From positions 2,669,501 through 2,733,500 of the forward strand of contig NZ_CP109787.1 of the NCBI RefSeq assembly GCF_025857195.1: DNA of 64,000 nucleotides, read 5' to 3'. Made by a program: the position numbers and the translations under genes. Each line of letters starts with the position of its first letter. Positions within the stretch are counted from its first letter, which is position 1. The notes under the pieces were generated by a model. It was not told the DNA's origin and made no database searches. It saw nothing but the letters and a program-made list of their open reading frames with translations. Source of the DNA: Leisingera thetidis (lineage in GTDB: Bacteria; Pseudomonadota; Alphaproteobacteria; Rhodobacterales; Rhodobacteraceae). Positions 48,655 through 58,177 of the stretch are shown piece after piece.

Positions 48655-49851
48655 CTATTCCCCCGCGTCGCGGCCCGGCAGGCCGCCGCGCGACAATCCG
48701 CGCGGGCGGACAAAGGCCTTGATCATCAGGTCGATGTCCTTGCGCAGCTCGGCCAGGCTTTCCTGGCGGCCGGCCGATATTTCCTCGAGGATGCGCAGCA
48801 TCTGCACGTCGATCGAGCGCAGCCGCATCCGGCTTTCGGCGTCGATGCCGCCGTGTTCGCCCTGGGCGCGCAGGATCTCGGTCAGCGCCTCCTGCCCCAC
48901 CGCCACCCGGTCGAGCGCCGCGGTGATGGTGCCGGTGTGCTCCTGGCGGCGGTTCATCTCCTGGATGGTCTCGACCAGATCGCCCAGCTTGCGGTCCACC
49001 GCCGCGCGGCCTTCGGAGGTTTCGGCAAACATTGCCTGCAGCGCGTCCATCTGCTCGGCCATTGTGTCGAGCACCTGCGAGACCACGCCGCTGTCGCCGG
49101 CGCCGTCCTCGCCGGAGGAGAAGCTGACGCGGGTGATCGACGACAGCCATTCCTCCAGCTCGCGGTAGAAGCGGTTCTGGCCGTGGCCGGCAAACAGCTC
49201 CAGCAGGCCGACGATCAAGGAACCGGCCAGGCCCAGGAGGGATGAGGCAAAGGCCACGCCCATGCCGCCCAGCTGCGCCTCCAGCCCCGTCATCAGGCGG
49301 TTGAAGACCGACAGGCCCTCTTCGCCTTCCTGCGGCGCAAGGCTGCGGATGGTGTCGACCACGGCAGGAACTGTGGTGGCCAGGCCATAGAAGGTGCCCA
49401 GAAGGCCGAGGAAAATCAGCAGGTTGACGATGTAGCGGGTGATCTCGCGGTCTTCGTCGATGCGGCTGGCGACCGAATCCAGGATGGAGCGGGTGGAGGA
49501 TGACCCCAGCTGCATGCGGGCACTGCGCGTGGCCAGCAGCGACGCCAGCGGCGCCAGCATCGACGGCGGCCTGCGGTGGTCCTGGCTGTCGCCGGCGGCA
49601 AAGCGTTCGATCCAGCGCACCGAGCCGATGAGCTGCACCACCTGCCAGAAACAGGCCAGCACGCCGATCACGAAGACAAACACGATGAACCCGTTGAGCC
49701 AGGGATTGGCTTCGAACACCGGCAGCACCCGCGGCAGCGCCACAAAGGCGCCGAACCCCGACAGCCCCAATGCGATCAGCATCATGATGATCTGCCGCAC
49801 CGGCTGGGAGAATTGCGGCCGGATCTTGCGGTCTGGCTGCGCCATATTCAT
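48655..49851 (-). CDS. MotA/TolQ/ExbB-like proton channel protein
   Basis: A 398-residue membrane protein with four predicted helices: about 18-42, 52-76, 140-165 (YIVNLLIFLGLLGTFYGLATTV) and 195-222 (GGMGVAFASSLLGLAGSLIVGL). The last two bear the small-residue pattern of the MotA/ExbB family. A roughly 150-residue soluble C-terminal coil follows, reminiscent of ZorA-type tails. With the OmpA-like gene three bases downstream it should form an ion-driven motor. AGGAG before the gene favours the start at 49845 (MAQPDRK) over the ATG two codons earlier; both are possible. Confidence 0.85.
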   Translation of the reverse strand: MNMAQPDRKIRPQFSQPVRQIIMMLIALGLSGFGAFVALPRVLPVFEANPWLNGFIVFVFVIGVLACFWQVVQLIGSVRWIERFAAGDSQDHRRPPSMLAPLASLLATRSARMQLGSSSTRSILDSVASRIDEDREITRYIVNLLIFLGLLGTFYGLATTVPAVVDTIRSLAPQEGEEGLSVFNRLMTGLEAQLGGMGVAFASSLLGLAGSLIVGLLELFAGHGQNRFYRELEEWLSSITRVSFSSGEDGAGDSGVVSQVLDTMAEQMDALQAMFAETSEGRAAVDRKLGDLVETIQEMNRRQEHTGTITAALDRVAVGQEALTEILRAQGEHGGIDAESRMRLRSIDVQMLRILEEISAGRQESLAELRKDIDLMIKAFVRPRGLSRGGLPGRDAGE

Positions 49852-49922
49852 TGGCTCCTGACACGTTGACTGCTCGTCTTGCGTCCGCAGCCTATAAGCA
49901 AAGTGCCTGCAGCGCCAAGGCT

Positions 49923-50453
49923 TTATGCGGTGATTTCCCGCACGCGGCCGGCCAGCCAGTCCAGATCCCGGTCATGCAGGCCGATCTCTGCCAGATGCGC
50001 GGCGGTATTATAGAGGTATTCTGTATTGGGGCCGCGCCCGCCGGCCGCATGGGCGATCATCTGCGCCTGTTCCTCGAGGCTGAGGCCGCCGCAGTACTGC
50101 ACATGGTGCGGGTCGATCACATAGGTGACGGCGGTGGCCAGGCGGCCGTCCGCCAGTTCCACCTCCAGGTCGCGCTCCACATAGGCCGAGGAGATCAGCT
50201 CGCGCTCGCGCAGCTCCGCCAGGGTCTGTTCCTCGTGGCCTGCCTCGACCGACAGCGCCAGCCCCTTGCAATGGGCGCCCTCGGCCGCATCCAGCGCCAG
50301 CACCAGGCCGGGGCGGTCCTCGGTGCCGCGGTGGTGGATCGAGGTCATGCAGAAGGAGCGCGCATAGCCGTGCAGCACCGCCACCTCGCGCCGCGCCACC
50401 GGAAAGCCCGGGTTCCAAAGAAGTGATCCGTATCCGAATACCCGCATGGTCAT
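49923..50453 (-). CDS. Gamma-glutamylcyclotransferase (ChaC-like)
   Basis: A 176-residue protein beginning MTMRVFGYGSLLWNPGF; the YGSLxWxPGF motif is the substrate phosphate/carboxylate-binding signature of ChaC. HHRGTEDRPGLVLALDAAEG and the ERDLEV and YVIDPHH segments also match. ChaC enzymes cut glutathione into 5-oxoproline and cysteinylglycine. The start is at one of two ATGs six bases apart. It is divergent from the DUF2125 gene with 67 bases between them. Confidence 0.9.
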   Translation of the reverse strand: MTMRVFGYGSLLWNPGFPVARREVAVLHGYARSFCMTSIHHRGTEDRPGLVLALDAAEGAHCKGLALSVEAGHEEQTLAELRERELISSAYVERDLEVELADGRLATAVTYVIDPHHVQYCGGLSLEEQAQMIAHAAGGRGPNTEYLYNTAAHLAEIGLHDRDLDWLAGRVREITA

Positions 50454-50520
50454 GTTGTCTGGCCCTTTCTGCTCCCCCTCTATAAACAGCAATCCTGGAC
50501 CTGGCAAAAGAGGCTATCCG

Positions 50521-51519
50521 ATGCGCCTGGCAAAACTGCTGATTGCTGCTGTGGCGGTGTGGAGCCTGTATTGGGCGGCGGCGGCCTGGGGGCTGCGCAG
50601 CGGCATCGCAGCCTGGTTTGCAGAACAGGAGCGGCGGGGCTGGCAGGCCGAGTTTTCCGCTCTTGAGACCAGCGGCTACCCCACCCGCCATAGAACCCGG
50701 ATCCGCCGCCCGGCGCTGGCGGATCCGGGCACCGGCACCGCTTGGCGTGCGGATTGGCTGGATCTGGCAAGCCCTGCGGCCTGGCCCGGAAACCTGGACC
50801 TGCATTTTCCGGCCTCCCCGCAGCGGCTGTCCTATTTCGACCGGACCGCGGTGATCACGGCGCAAGGTTTGCAGGCCGGGCTGAACCTGGCGCCGGGTGC
50901 GGCGCTGGAGCTTAAGGAAATGGCGCTGGTCTCCGGGCCCTGGCAGATCGCGCGCACCGGCGAGACGGTGCTGAGCGGTGCCGCGCTGGACCTGAACATG
51001 GTGCAAGCCGGCAGTCCCGGAAGCTACCGGATCACCGCCGAGGCAAAGGATTTCGCACCGCGCGCGGCCTGGCGGCGCCTGCTGGCGGCCAGCTCTGCCC
51101 TGCCGGAGCGTTTCGATGCGCTGGCGCTGGAGATGACAGTGGGTTTTGACAAGCCCTGGGACCGGTCGGCGCTGGAGCAGCAGCGGCCGCAGCCGCGCCG
51201 GATCGGCCTGAAACTGGCAGAGGCCCGCTGGGGGGATCTGCGGCTCAAGGCGGCCGGCGCGCTGACCGTGGATGAGCACGGCATGCCGGAGGGCGAGATC
51301 GCCCTGCAGGCGGAGAACTGGCGCGGGCTGGTGCTGATGGCCGAACGCACCGGCGCCCTGCCGCCCTCCCTGCGCGGCACCGTCGAGCGGGTGCTGGGCC
51401 TGCTGGCGGAGGCCGGCGGCAACCCGCATGATCTCGACCTCGTCCTGGGGTTCGCGGACGGCCATGTCACGCTCGGCCCGCTGCCGCTGGGCCGCGCGCC
51501 GCGTCTGATCATCCGCTGA
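50521..51519 (+). CDS. DUF2125 family protein, membrane-anchored
   Basis: A 332-residue protein starting MRLAKLLIAAVAVWSLYWAAAAWGL; the first 25 residues are a membrane anchor or signal sequence. The rest has AsmA-like beta-rich character, with FSALETSGYPTRHRTRIRRPAL and VRLxLxEARWGDLRL-like repeats. This is the DUF2125 pattern. The function is unknown; family members in alphaproteobacteria are thought to be periplasmic. A 67-base gap separates it from the divergent ChaC-like gene. Confidence 0.87.
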   Translation: MRLAKLLIAAVAVWSLYWAAAAWGLRSGIAAWFAEQERRGWQAEFSALETSGYPTRHRTRIRRPALADPGTGTAWRADWLDLASPAAWPGNLDLHFPASPQRLSYFDRTAVITAQGLQAGLNLAPGAALELKEMALVSGPWQIARTGETVLSGAALDLNMVQAGSPGSYRITAEAKDFAPRAAWRRLLAASSALPERFDALALEMTVGFDKPWDRSALEQQRPQPRRIGLKLAEARWGDLRLKAAGALTVDEHGMPEGEIALQAENWRGLVLMAERTGALPPSLRGTVERVLGLLAEAGGNPHDLDLVLGFADGHVTLGPLPLGRAPRLIIR

Positions 51520-51881
51520 CGGCGGCACCGCCTGCCAAGGGCCGCAGAGGCGGTGCGGGGCGCCGTGCCCCCTTTGCAGGCGAAACCAGAATACGATTGC
51601 GGCAAACGCGTCCGGGGACAGCTGCCCCTTGGAGGCCTCCCGGCAGCCGCCTTTGCGCGCGGAGCGCGCCCGGCCCAAGGCTGTCATGTGCCCTTGGGCA
51701 CGTTCAGGCGCGGGAGCCCGCCCGTCGGTGCGGCCGCGCGCAAGCAGCCTCGCCCCGTTGGGAAGACCGGGAATATGCGAGGCTCTGCCTCGCGCTCCGG
51801 GATATTTTCAGCCTGAAGAACAGAGGATCCTTGCCGCCGCCTGGCCGGACCAGGAACAATGCGGGCGGGCGGCGGCAGATT
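51520..51881. other. Intergenic region between DUF2125 and extensin-like genes (362 bp)
   Basis: The genes converge here. Near the DUF2125 end are GC hairpins such as GGCGCCG around 51557-51570. The middle (about 51600-51770) is GC-rich with imperfect inverted repeats and no gene I can support. At 51777-51821 lies the convergent-end repeat. Confidence 0.6.
51777..51821. repeat. Convergent-end intergenic repeat, copy 3
   Basis: The hairpin GCGAGGCTCTGCCTCGC is followed by CCGGGATATTTT and CAGCCTGAAGAAC. It is the most diverged of the four, but keeps the order hairpin, CCGGGATATTT, and CC/CAG-AAGAA. Confidence 0.55.
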
Positions 51882-52700
51882 TCAGCGGCAATAGGTGCCG
51901 CCGCGGTGGCGGGCGATGTCCAGGTGGAAATGGTCGCGGTGATGGCGGTCCGCCTCGGGCCCCAGCACGGTGCCGAACGGGCCGCAGGCGGCGCGCCAGA
52001 TTTTCGTCAGTTTCTTGCGGGTCTTGCGGTTCTGCCAGCCCTTCAGAACGGTGATGGTCTCGCCGCTTGCCAGGGTGAAGCCGGAAATGTCGATCGCCCG
52101 GGCCTTGCCGTGTTCGGAGATCTTGGCGCCGGGGCGGTTGTTGCGGGGGCGGCAGGCGTAATGGGCGGCGACGCGCAGGGACACCACCTTGTTGCGGCGG
52201 CCAAAGGCGGTTTCGACCTCGCGGTTGATCCAGGTTTTCAGCGCCCGTGCGGTGTTGCAGGTCATCAGCGAGGCCTGGCTGAGACGCACCCCGGCAATTT
52301 CGCGCACCCGCACGGCATCCCTGGCACCGCAGCCGGCCAGCGTGCCGGAGACATGGCCCACGGAGTCGCCCTGGATATCAATATCGCCGCAGACCGAGCC
52401 CTTGCGCCGCTGGCGGCGTTTGAACAGCACCTGCCCGGCCAGGCTGTCCGGCCGGGCCGAGGGATGCAGCGATGCACCGGGGGCCAGCAGCGGCAGGTCC
52501 GCGGGCCGGGCGGCCGCTGCCAGGCGCTGGTCCGATTGCGGACGCGAGGCCGGGCGCAGGTCCGGCGCCGGTGCCAAGGCCGCCGCGATGCCTGCGTCTG
52601 CCGATGGACGCGCGGGCGGCTCCAGCGAGGTTTCCGGCGCGGCGGCCGCAGCCGCCCCGCCAAACACAACTGCCGCCAAGAGGGCGCCCGCGCGGATCAC
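51882..52700 (-). CDS. Extensin family protein (extensin-like C-terminal domain)
   Basis: A 272-residue protein. A signal peptide (about 1-20, [20 protein letters not shown]) is followed by a proline- and alanine-rich stretch to about residue 90. The C-terminal region, with CRPRNNRPGAKISEHGKARAIDISGF and HHRDHFHLDIA, is the extensin-like C-terminal domain, whose conserved histidines and aspartates resemble zinc D,D-peptidase-like folds. It is probably periplasmic and acts on or binds cell wall material. The start is a GTG whose last two bases begin the TGA stop of tyrC. Confidence 0.88.
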   Translation of the reverse strand: MIRAGALLAAVVFGGAAAAAAPETSLEPPARPSADAGIAAALAPAPDLRPASRPQSDQRLAAAARPADLPLLAPGASLHPSARPDSLAGQVLFKRRQRRKGSVCGDIDIQGDSVGHVSGTLAGCGARDAVRVREIAGVRLSQASLMTCNTARALKTWINREVETAFGRRNKVVSLRVAAHYACRPRNNRPGAKISEHGKARAIDISGFTLASGETITVLKGWQNRKTRKKLTKIWRAACGPFGTVLGPEADRHHRDHFHLDIARHRGGTYCR

Positions 52701-53629
52701 TTCTTCTGTCCCCGGCCGAAGTCCGGCGCGTCGGTGTCCTGGCCTGCCTCGATGATGCCGCGGCGGATGGCGCGGGTGCGGGTGAAGTAATCGTGCAGAT
52801 GCGCGCCGTCGCCGGTGCGGATCGCCCGCTGCAGGGCAAAGAGTTCTTCGGTGAACCGGCCCAGGATCTCCAGCGTGGCGTCCTTGTTGGTCAGGAACAC
52901 ATCGCGCCACATGGTGGGGTCCGAGGCGGCAATCCGGGTGAAGTCTCGGAACCCGGCGGCGGAATACTTGATCACCTCGCTGTCGGTCACCCGGCGCAGA
53001 TCGTCGGCCACGCCCACCATCGTATAGGCGATCAGGTGCGGCGTGTGCGAGGTGACGGCCAGCACCAGGTCGTGGTGGTCGGCGTCCATCTCGTCCACAT
53101 TGGCGCCCATGCCTTCCCAGAATGCGCGCAGGCGGGCGGTGGCTGCTGGATCTGTTCCCTCCACCGGCACCAGCAGCGACCAGCGGTTGTCGAACAGTTC
53201 GGCAAAGCCGGATTCGGGGCCGGAATGCTCGGTGCCGGCCAGCGGGTGGGCGGGCACGAAATGCACGCCCTCGGGGATATGCGGCTGCACGGCGTCGATC
53301 ACATGGCGCTTGACCGAGCCGACGTCGGAGACCGTGGCACCGGGTTTCAGCACCGGCGCGATGTCTTCCATCACCGGCCCCATGGCGCCGACCGGCACGC
53401 AGAGCACCACCAGGTCGGCGTCCTGCACCGCTTCCCGCGCGCTGTCGCAGACCCGGTCGCACAAGCCGATGCGGCGGGCGGTTTCGCGGGTCTGTGCGCT
53501 GCGGGCATAGCCGGTGACCTCGCCCGCCAGCCCGGCGCGCCTGATTGCCCAGAACATCGAGGAGGCGATCAGGCCCAGCCCGATCAGCGCAACGCGGCCG
53601 TAAACCTGCCCGGTATCCTGGCGGCTCAT
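52697..53629 (-). CDS. tyrC: Prephenate/arogenate dehydrogenase family protein
   Basis: A 310-residue NAD(P)-dependent enzyme. The Rossmann motif is [13 protein letters not shown] (about 13-25), with an Ala where many have Gly. [40 protein letters not shown] and the helical C-terminal domain with [13 protein letters not shown] fit prephenate or cyclohexadienyl dehydrogenase. It makes the precursor of tyrosine. The symbol tyrC reflects the family; arogenate use is possible. Its ATG overlaps the hisC stop, and its own stop overlaps the extensin-like start. Confidence 0.93.
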   Translation of the reverse strand: MSRQDTGQVYGRVALIGLGLIASSMFWAIRRAGLAGEVTGYARSAQTRETARRIGLCDRVCDSAREAVQDADLVVLCVPVGAMGPVMEDIAPVLKPGATVSDVGSVKRHVIDAVQPHIPEGVHFVPAHPLAGTEHSGPESGFAELFDNRWSLLVPVEGTDPAATARLRAFWEGMGANVDEMDADHHDLVLAVTSHTPHLIAYTMVGVADDLRRVTDSEVIKYSAAGFRDFTRIAASDPTMWRDVFLTNKDATLEILGRFTEELFALQRAIRTGDGAHLHDYFTRTRAIRRGIIEAGQDTDAPDFGRGQKK

Positions 53630-54711
53630 GCCTGCCCCTCTTTGAAGGCCTTCACCGCGGCGGCCAGCCGGCGGCAGGAGTCTTCGTCGCCGATGGTGAT
53701 GCGCAGCGCCGCGGGCAGGTTGTAGCCCGCCACCCGGCGCACGATCAGCCCCTGCGATTGCAGATAGCTGTCGCAGGCCTCGGCCTCGGCCTGGCTGGAA
53801 AAACGGGCGAGGATGAAATTGGTGCAGGACACGTCCGACGGCACCCCCAGTCCGGCCAGCGCATCCGCCAGCCAGCCGCGCCATTTGGCGTTCTCGGTGC
53901 GGCAGCGGGCGGCGTACTCCGTGTCCCGCACCGAAGCCTCCGCCCCGGCCAGCGCGGTGCTGGAGACGTTGAACGGCCCGCGCACCCGGTTCAGCACATC
54001 GATGATTTCGCGGGGGCCGTAGCCCCAGCCGATCCGCGCGCCGCCAAGCCCGTAGATCTTGGAGAAGGTGCGGGTCATGAACACATTGCTGCGCGCCTGG
54101 ATCAGTGCGGCGCCTGCATCGAAGCCTTCGACATATTCGGCATAGGCACCGTCCAGCACCAGGAGCGCCCCTGCCGGCAGGCCGTCCGCCAGCCGCGCCA
54201 CCTCGGCCGCGCTGATCATGGTGCCGGTGGGATTGTTGGGGTTGGCGATGAACACCAGTTTGGTGCGTTCGGTGCAGCCCGCCAGCAGCGCGTCCACATC
54301 CGTGACGCGCTCGCGCTCCTTCACCTCCACCGGGGTGGCGCCGGCCGCCAGCGCGCTGATGCGGTACATGGCAAAGCCGTGCTCGGTATAGAGCACCTCG
54401 TCCCCCGGTCCGGCATAGGCCTGGCACAGGAAGGCGATGATCTCGTCGCTGCCCGCACCGCAGATGATCTGCTCCGGCTCCAGCCCGTGCACCTCGCCGA
54501 TGGCCTGCCGCAGCGCCGCGTGATCCGAGCTGGGATAGCGGTGCATGCCCGCCGCCGCGTCCTGCATCGCCTGGATGGCGCGCGGGCTGGGGCCAAAGGG
54601 GTTCTCGTTCGAGGAGAGCTTCACAACATTGCTCACCCCTTTCACATGGGCAGCCCCGCCCTCGTACAGGGCGATGTCCATGATACCGGGCTGCGGTGTG
54701 AGTTGGGTCAT
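53626..54711 (-). CDS. hisC: Histidinol-phosphate aminotransferase
   Basis: A 361-residue fold-type I PLP enzyme. Features include [46 protein letters not shown], and the catalytic Lys in [16 protein letters not shown] (about 219). HisC also transaminates aromatic keto acids in many bacteria, and its coupling to tyrC supports such a role in tyrosine and phenylalanine synthesis in addition to, or instead of, histidine. The start at 54711 is followed by the family N-terminus; no other his genes are in the window. Confidence 0.93.
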   Translation of the reverse strand: MTQLTPQPGIMDIALYEGGAAHVKGVSNVVKLSSNENPFGPSPRAIQAMQDAAAGMHRYPSSDHAALRQAIGEVHGLEPEQIICGAGSDEIIAFLCQAYAGPGDEVLYTEHGFAMYRISALAAGATPVEVKERERVTDVDALLAGCTERTKLVFIANPNNPTGTMISAAEVARLADGLPAGALLVLDGAYAEYVEGFDAGAALIQARSNVFMTRTFSKIYGLGGARIGWGYGPREIIDVLNRVRGPFNVSSTALAGAEASVRDTEYAARCRTENAKWRGWLADALAGLGVPSDVSCTNFILARFSSQAEAEACDSYLQSQGLIVRRVAGYNLPAALRITIGDEDSCRRLAAAVKAFKEGQA

Positions 54712-54759
54712 AATACGGGCTCCTTAATTCCAACCCGTCATAGCGGCCCAGACGCTGGC

Positions 54760-54810
54760 GGGGAAGCACCAAGATGACGCTTCCCCCATGCTGCCGCCCC
54801 CTGCGGCAGC
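54760..54810. terminator. Two adjacent hairpins between the orphan gene and hisC
   Basis: Hairpin one has an eight-pair stem (GGGGAAGC and GCTTCCCC, 54760-54786). Hairpin two has an eight-pair stem (GCTGCCGC and GCGGCAGC, 54790-54810). No T tract is present on either strand. They fall just downstream of the orphan gene stop on the minus strand's far side, in the hisC leader, and may serve as transcript end or leader structure. Confidence 0.35.
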
Positions 54811-54830
54811 CCCCGGCAATGCAGCTGGCG

Positions 54831-56477
54831 TTAATGCGCCGCTGCTGTCTTGGGCATCTTGCGCTTGGCCTCGGCCAGGATGATCTTCTGGATCTTCTTG
54901 CGCAGCTCCATGTCCTTGCGCATCGCCTCGTTGGCCTGCTTCTGCATGGTTGAGGCCGATTGCGAGCCATCCGAGCTGGCCAGCACCTCGCCCGCATATT
55001 TGCTGAACGTCTTGCCGGAGATCTGCTTGGCGATCTCGCCATAGACCGCGTCGCCGTGCAGCTTGATGAAATCCTCGGTGGCCTTGGTGCCGTATTTGGC
55101 GATCAGGTCCTTCTTCACCGCGCCTTCCATCGCGGCGGGCGCCAGCTTGGTCTTGAGGAACTTTTCGGCGCCCGTGGTGAAGCCGGAGGAGAATTTCTCC
55201 AGCGCCTTGCCGGCCCCTGCCGACATGATGCCCGCGGTCAGGATCTTGGCGATGCTCTCCTTGATCTCCTTGGTGTTCGGCGGGCGGCCCTTTTCGATCA
55301 GGGGCTTGGCGAGGCCGATGGTTTCCTTCAGGGCCTCTGTCACCATCGCTTCCCCGGCCTTGGATTTGAGGAACTTCTCAAAGAAGACCTTCACCGCTTT
55401 CTTCGGGAACTCGCGGGAGAGTTTCGAGGCCGCGGCCTTGGCCAGATCGTCCGCCAGCCCGGCCGACAGCTTGGCGGTCAGCTTGCCGCCGGCAGCCCCT
55501 GCGAGGCCCGCGATGAAGCTGTCGATGAACACCTTCTTGGCGGCGCCGTCCCAGGTCACCTTGTTGCCCGCCAGATGCTCGCCCAGCTGGCCGGCGCTGG
55601 ATTTCAGCGCCTCGGTGCTGGCGGCGGCGATGGCGTGGGCCTTGGCGGGCGACATGCCCTTGGTCGCGACCAGACGGGCGGTCATATAGGTCTCGACCAC
55701 CGCAAAGGAGACCTCGCGCACCACTTCCAGCTTCCAGACGATGGCGCCTGCGGTGCTGATGCGCTGGTCGATGAATTTCTTGAACGCCTTGCCGCCGGTG
55801 TTATAGGCCTTGGAGGCCTTGACGTCCTGCTTGTAGACCTTCTTCCAGTCGGGCTTCTTCTTGCTGACCAGTGTCTTCAGGAGGCTCGACTCGGACCGCG
55901 CGTTCAGGATCGCGGTCCAGGGCGGGTCGGTCTTGTCGTTGACCATGCTGACGGCAAATTCCGTCAGCGCGTTCAGGAAGGTCTCGTTGCCCTGGCGGGT
56001 GCTTTCCACCTCGTTGCAGAAGTCGACCCAGGATTCCGCCTGGCCGTACATCATGTTGGCCTTGGCCAAGAGCTTGCGGCGCAGCTCCTCCTGGCCGGCT
56101 TCGAATTCCGCCACGGTGATCAGCTTGGTCTTGCCGTTCTCGACAACCTCGACCCGCTCCACCTTGGTGTCGGCGGCATATTGCGCCGCCAGCTTGGGCA
56201 GGCCGGCGTTCCAGGTGCGCATGCCGGGATCGACAATGCCGTCGGGCTTGCGGAAGCCCAGTTTCTTCTTCTGAAAATCCTTGATGGTCGTGATCAGCCC
56301 GGCGTCGCATTTGGTGCTGACCTCAATGGAGTAACCGTTCGCCTTGAGCATCAGGCGGACCAGCTCGACATCTGCGGGGGCGTTCTTGACCGGCTTGAAC
56401 TTGCTCTCGCCGGTCTTGGGGTCCGGTTTGGTGATCCGCTTCTTGTCACCAACAGGGGCGGACAGCTTGAGGGCCAT
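54831..56477 (-). CDS. Orphan lysine-rich protein with N-terminal peptidoglycan-binding-like domain
   Basis: A 548-residue protein with strikingly high Lys and Ala content and no clear membrane anchor or signal peptide. Residues about 33-95 resemble a peptidoglycan-binding_1 domain (LVRLMLKANGYSIEVSTKCD and FQKKKLGFRKPDGIVDPGMR). The rest is predicted alpha-helical: amphipathic segments with many K residues, a glycine/alanine-rich run (about 308-335, FIDSFIAGLAGAAGGKL) and a polar C-terminus. I recognise no family. The start has GGAG six bases upstream. Its unusual composition differs from its neighbours and suggests transfer, or a delivered protein. See findings. Confidence 0.6.
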   Translation of the reverse strand: MALKLSAPVGDKKRITKPDPKTGESKFKPVKNAPADVELVRLMLKANGYSIEVSTKCDAGLITTIKDFQKKKLGFRKPDGIVDPGMRTWNAGLPKLAAQYAADTKVERVEVVENGKTKLITVAEFEAGQEELRRKLLAKANMMYGQAESWVDFCNEVESTRQGNETFLNALTEFAVSMVNDKTDPPWTAILNARSESSLLKTLVSKKKPDWKKVYKQDVKASKAYNTGGKAFKKFIDQRISTAGAIVWKLEVVREVSFAVVETYMTARLVATKGMSPAKAHAIAAASTEALKSSAGQLGEHLAGNKVTWDGAAKKVFIDSFIAGLAGAAGGKLTAKLSAGLADDLAKAAASKLSREFPKKAVKVFFEKFLKSKAGEAMVTEALKETIGLAKPLIEKGRPPNTKEIKESIAKILTAGIMSAGAGKALEKFSSGFTTGAEKFLKTKLAPAAMEGAVKKDLIAKYGTKATEDFIKLHGDAVYGEIAKQISGKTFSKYAGEVLASSDGSQSASTMQKQANEAMRKDMELRKKIQKIILAEAKRKMPKTAAAH

Positions 56478-56648
56478 AACTTTGCTCCAACCAATAAACT
56501 ACGGTTATAGCGTGCCATGCCGCCGCCAGCGCCGTCGCGGGGGATTTGGAATAGACTTTCCCCCTTTAAATACAGGGGGGCGGCACCTACATATCACAAG
56601 CATGTGAGGTGCTTCCCCGTCCCGGGAAAGCCCCGTTCAGGCTTGAGC

Positions 56649-58073
56649 CTAGGCCACCAGCGCCTTGAAGCGTGCCGTCTCCGGATCAGCATTGTAGCGG
56701 GCAGCAAGCTCCCCTGCCCTTCGGGTCAGATCGTTGACGCAATCGATGATGTACTGCGCCGTCTCCTGCTCCATCAGGTAAGAGAAGTTGAGCCGCACCC
56801 AGCCCGGTTTCTTCATCTCCTGCCCCGCTTGCAGATCGGCAAACAGGGTGTCCGACTCCGGCTGGCTGATGCCCAGCAGCCGGTGCGCATAGGGGCCGGC
56901 ACAGGCGCAGCCGCCGCGGGCCTGGATGCCGTGGACATCGCTCAGCATCCGGGTGAACAGCTGCTGGTGCACCGGGTTGCCCGCCCCGTCCGACACCAGA
57001 AAGGAGAAGATCGGCAGCCGGTGCGCCGTGCGGTGGCCAAGGATGCGCAGCCGCGGATTGGCGGACCAGCCGTCCCAGGCCATCTGTGCGAACTGCGCTT
57101 CGCGGGCCTCGATCCGGTGCTGGCCCACCGCCTCCTTGACCAGAAACGCCAGCGCGGCGCGGATGTCGCCGATCACGTTCGGGGTGCCGGCCTCCTCTCG
57201 GGTTGCAAGGTCCCGGCTGTATTCATGCCGCCAAGGGGAAACAAAGCTGACCGTTCCCCCTCCCGGCCAGGAGGGGCAGCGGCGGCGCACCGCAGCGGTA
57301 TTGACGATCAGCACGCCGGAGGCGCCGGGGCCGCCCGGGAATTTATGCGGCGAGACCACCACGGCATCTTTGCGCGCCGCGCCGCCCGCCCCCATGTCGA
57401 CCGGCAGGTAAGGGCCGCCGCCGGCGTAATCCCAGACCGCCAGCGCGCCATGCGCGTGCAGCAGGCGGCTGATGGGGTCAGGATCGGTCAGGATGCCGGT
57501 GACGTTGGAGGCAGCCGAGAAGCTGCCGATTTTCAGATCGCTGTCGGCGTGCTGCTTCAGGGCAAGCTCCAGAACCTTCAGGTCCGCGCCGCCCTCCGGC
57601 GCCTCGGGGATTTCAACCACCTCGGCCTTGCTTTCGCGCCAGGGCAGGATGTTGGAATGATGCTCATAAGGGCCGATGAAGACAACCGGCCGGGCGGCCT
57701 CGTTCACGCCGAACAGGCTGACCAGCCGGTTAAGGCCCGCGGTGGCGCCCGATCCGGTGAAGATCACCGCATCCTGCGCCGTGGCGCCGGTCAGGCGGGC
57801 GATCTCGCCGCGTGCCTCGCGGCGCAGGCGGGTCATCTGCATGCCGCAAAAGGAAGCCTCGGTATGGGAGTTGGCATAAAACGGCAGCACCTCGCCCGCG
57901 ACAAAAACCTCGACCTGGCGCAGCGCCCGGCCGGAGGCGACGTAATCGGCATAGACCAGCGGCACCGCGCCATCGAGGCCGGGGATCATCACCCCGTCGC
58001 CAATCACGCTGCGGCCCAGAGTGCCATCGAGGGCCGCCTGACGGATTGTCTGTTTGAATGCTGCCAGGGTCAT
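56649..58073 (-). CDS. Class V aminotransferase-fold PLP enzyme (cysteine desulfurase-like)
   Basis: A 474-residue class V PLP enzyme. The N-terminal LVYADYVASGRALRQVE and TGSGATAGLNRL are followed by VSPHKFPGGPG with the PLP-linked Lys at about 244. A C-terminal GGCACAGPYAHRLLG has a Cys cluster where sulfur-handling desulfurases keep their active cysteine. It may act as a cysteine desulfurase, selenocysteine lyase or other sulfur or amino-acid lyase. An Lrp/AsnC regulator is divergent from it, 104 bases away, suggesting amino-acid-responsive control. Confidence 0.87.
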   Translation of the reverse strand: MTLAAFKQTIRQAALDGTLGRSVIGDGVMIPGLDGAVPLVYADYVASGRALRQVEVFVAGEVLPFYANSHTEASFCGMQMTRLRREARGEIARLTGATAQDAVIFTGSGATAGLNRLVSLFGVNEAARPVVFIGPYEHHSNILPWRESKAEVVEIPEAPEGGADLKVLELALKQHADSDLKIGSFSAASNVTGILTDPDPISRLLHAHGALAVWDYAGGGPYLPVDMGAGGAARKDAVVVSPHKFPGGPGASGVLIVNTAAVRRRCPSWPGGGTVSFVSPWRHEYSRDLATREEAGTPNVIGDIRAALAFLVKEAVGQHRIEAREAQFAQMAWDGWSANPRLRILGHRTAHRLPIFSFLVSDGAGNPVHQQLFTRMLSDVHGIQARGGCACAGPYAHRLLGISQPESDTLFADLQAGQEMKKPGWVRLNFSYLMEQETAQYIIDCVNDLTRRAGELAARYNADPETARFKALVA

Positions 58074-58177
58074 GCCGCGCCTCCGATTTCCGTTGAGGCA
58101 TTGTGAACGGCAATCAGCGAGAAAACTTTATCAACTACTGAGTGGAATGCAGAATATTTGTGTCTTATGATCGTCAT

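Noticed and set aside
46810..49851. Zorya anti-phage system
   Set aside because: Only the motor-like pair is present. No helicase, nuclease or ZorC/D-type effector gene flanks it, and the neighbours are core genes, so a defence label is not supported.
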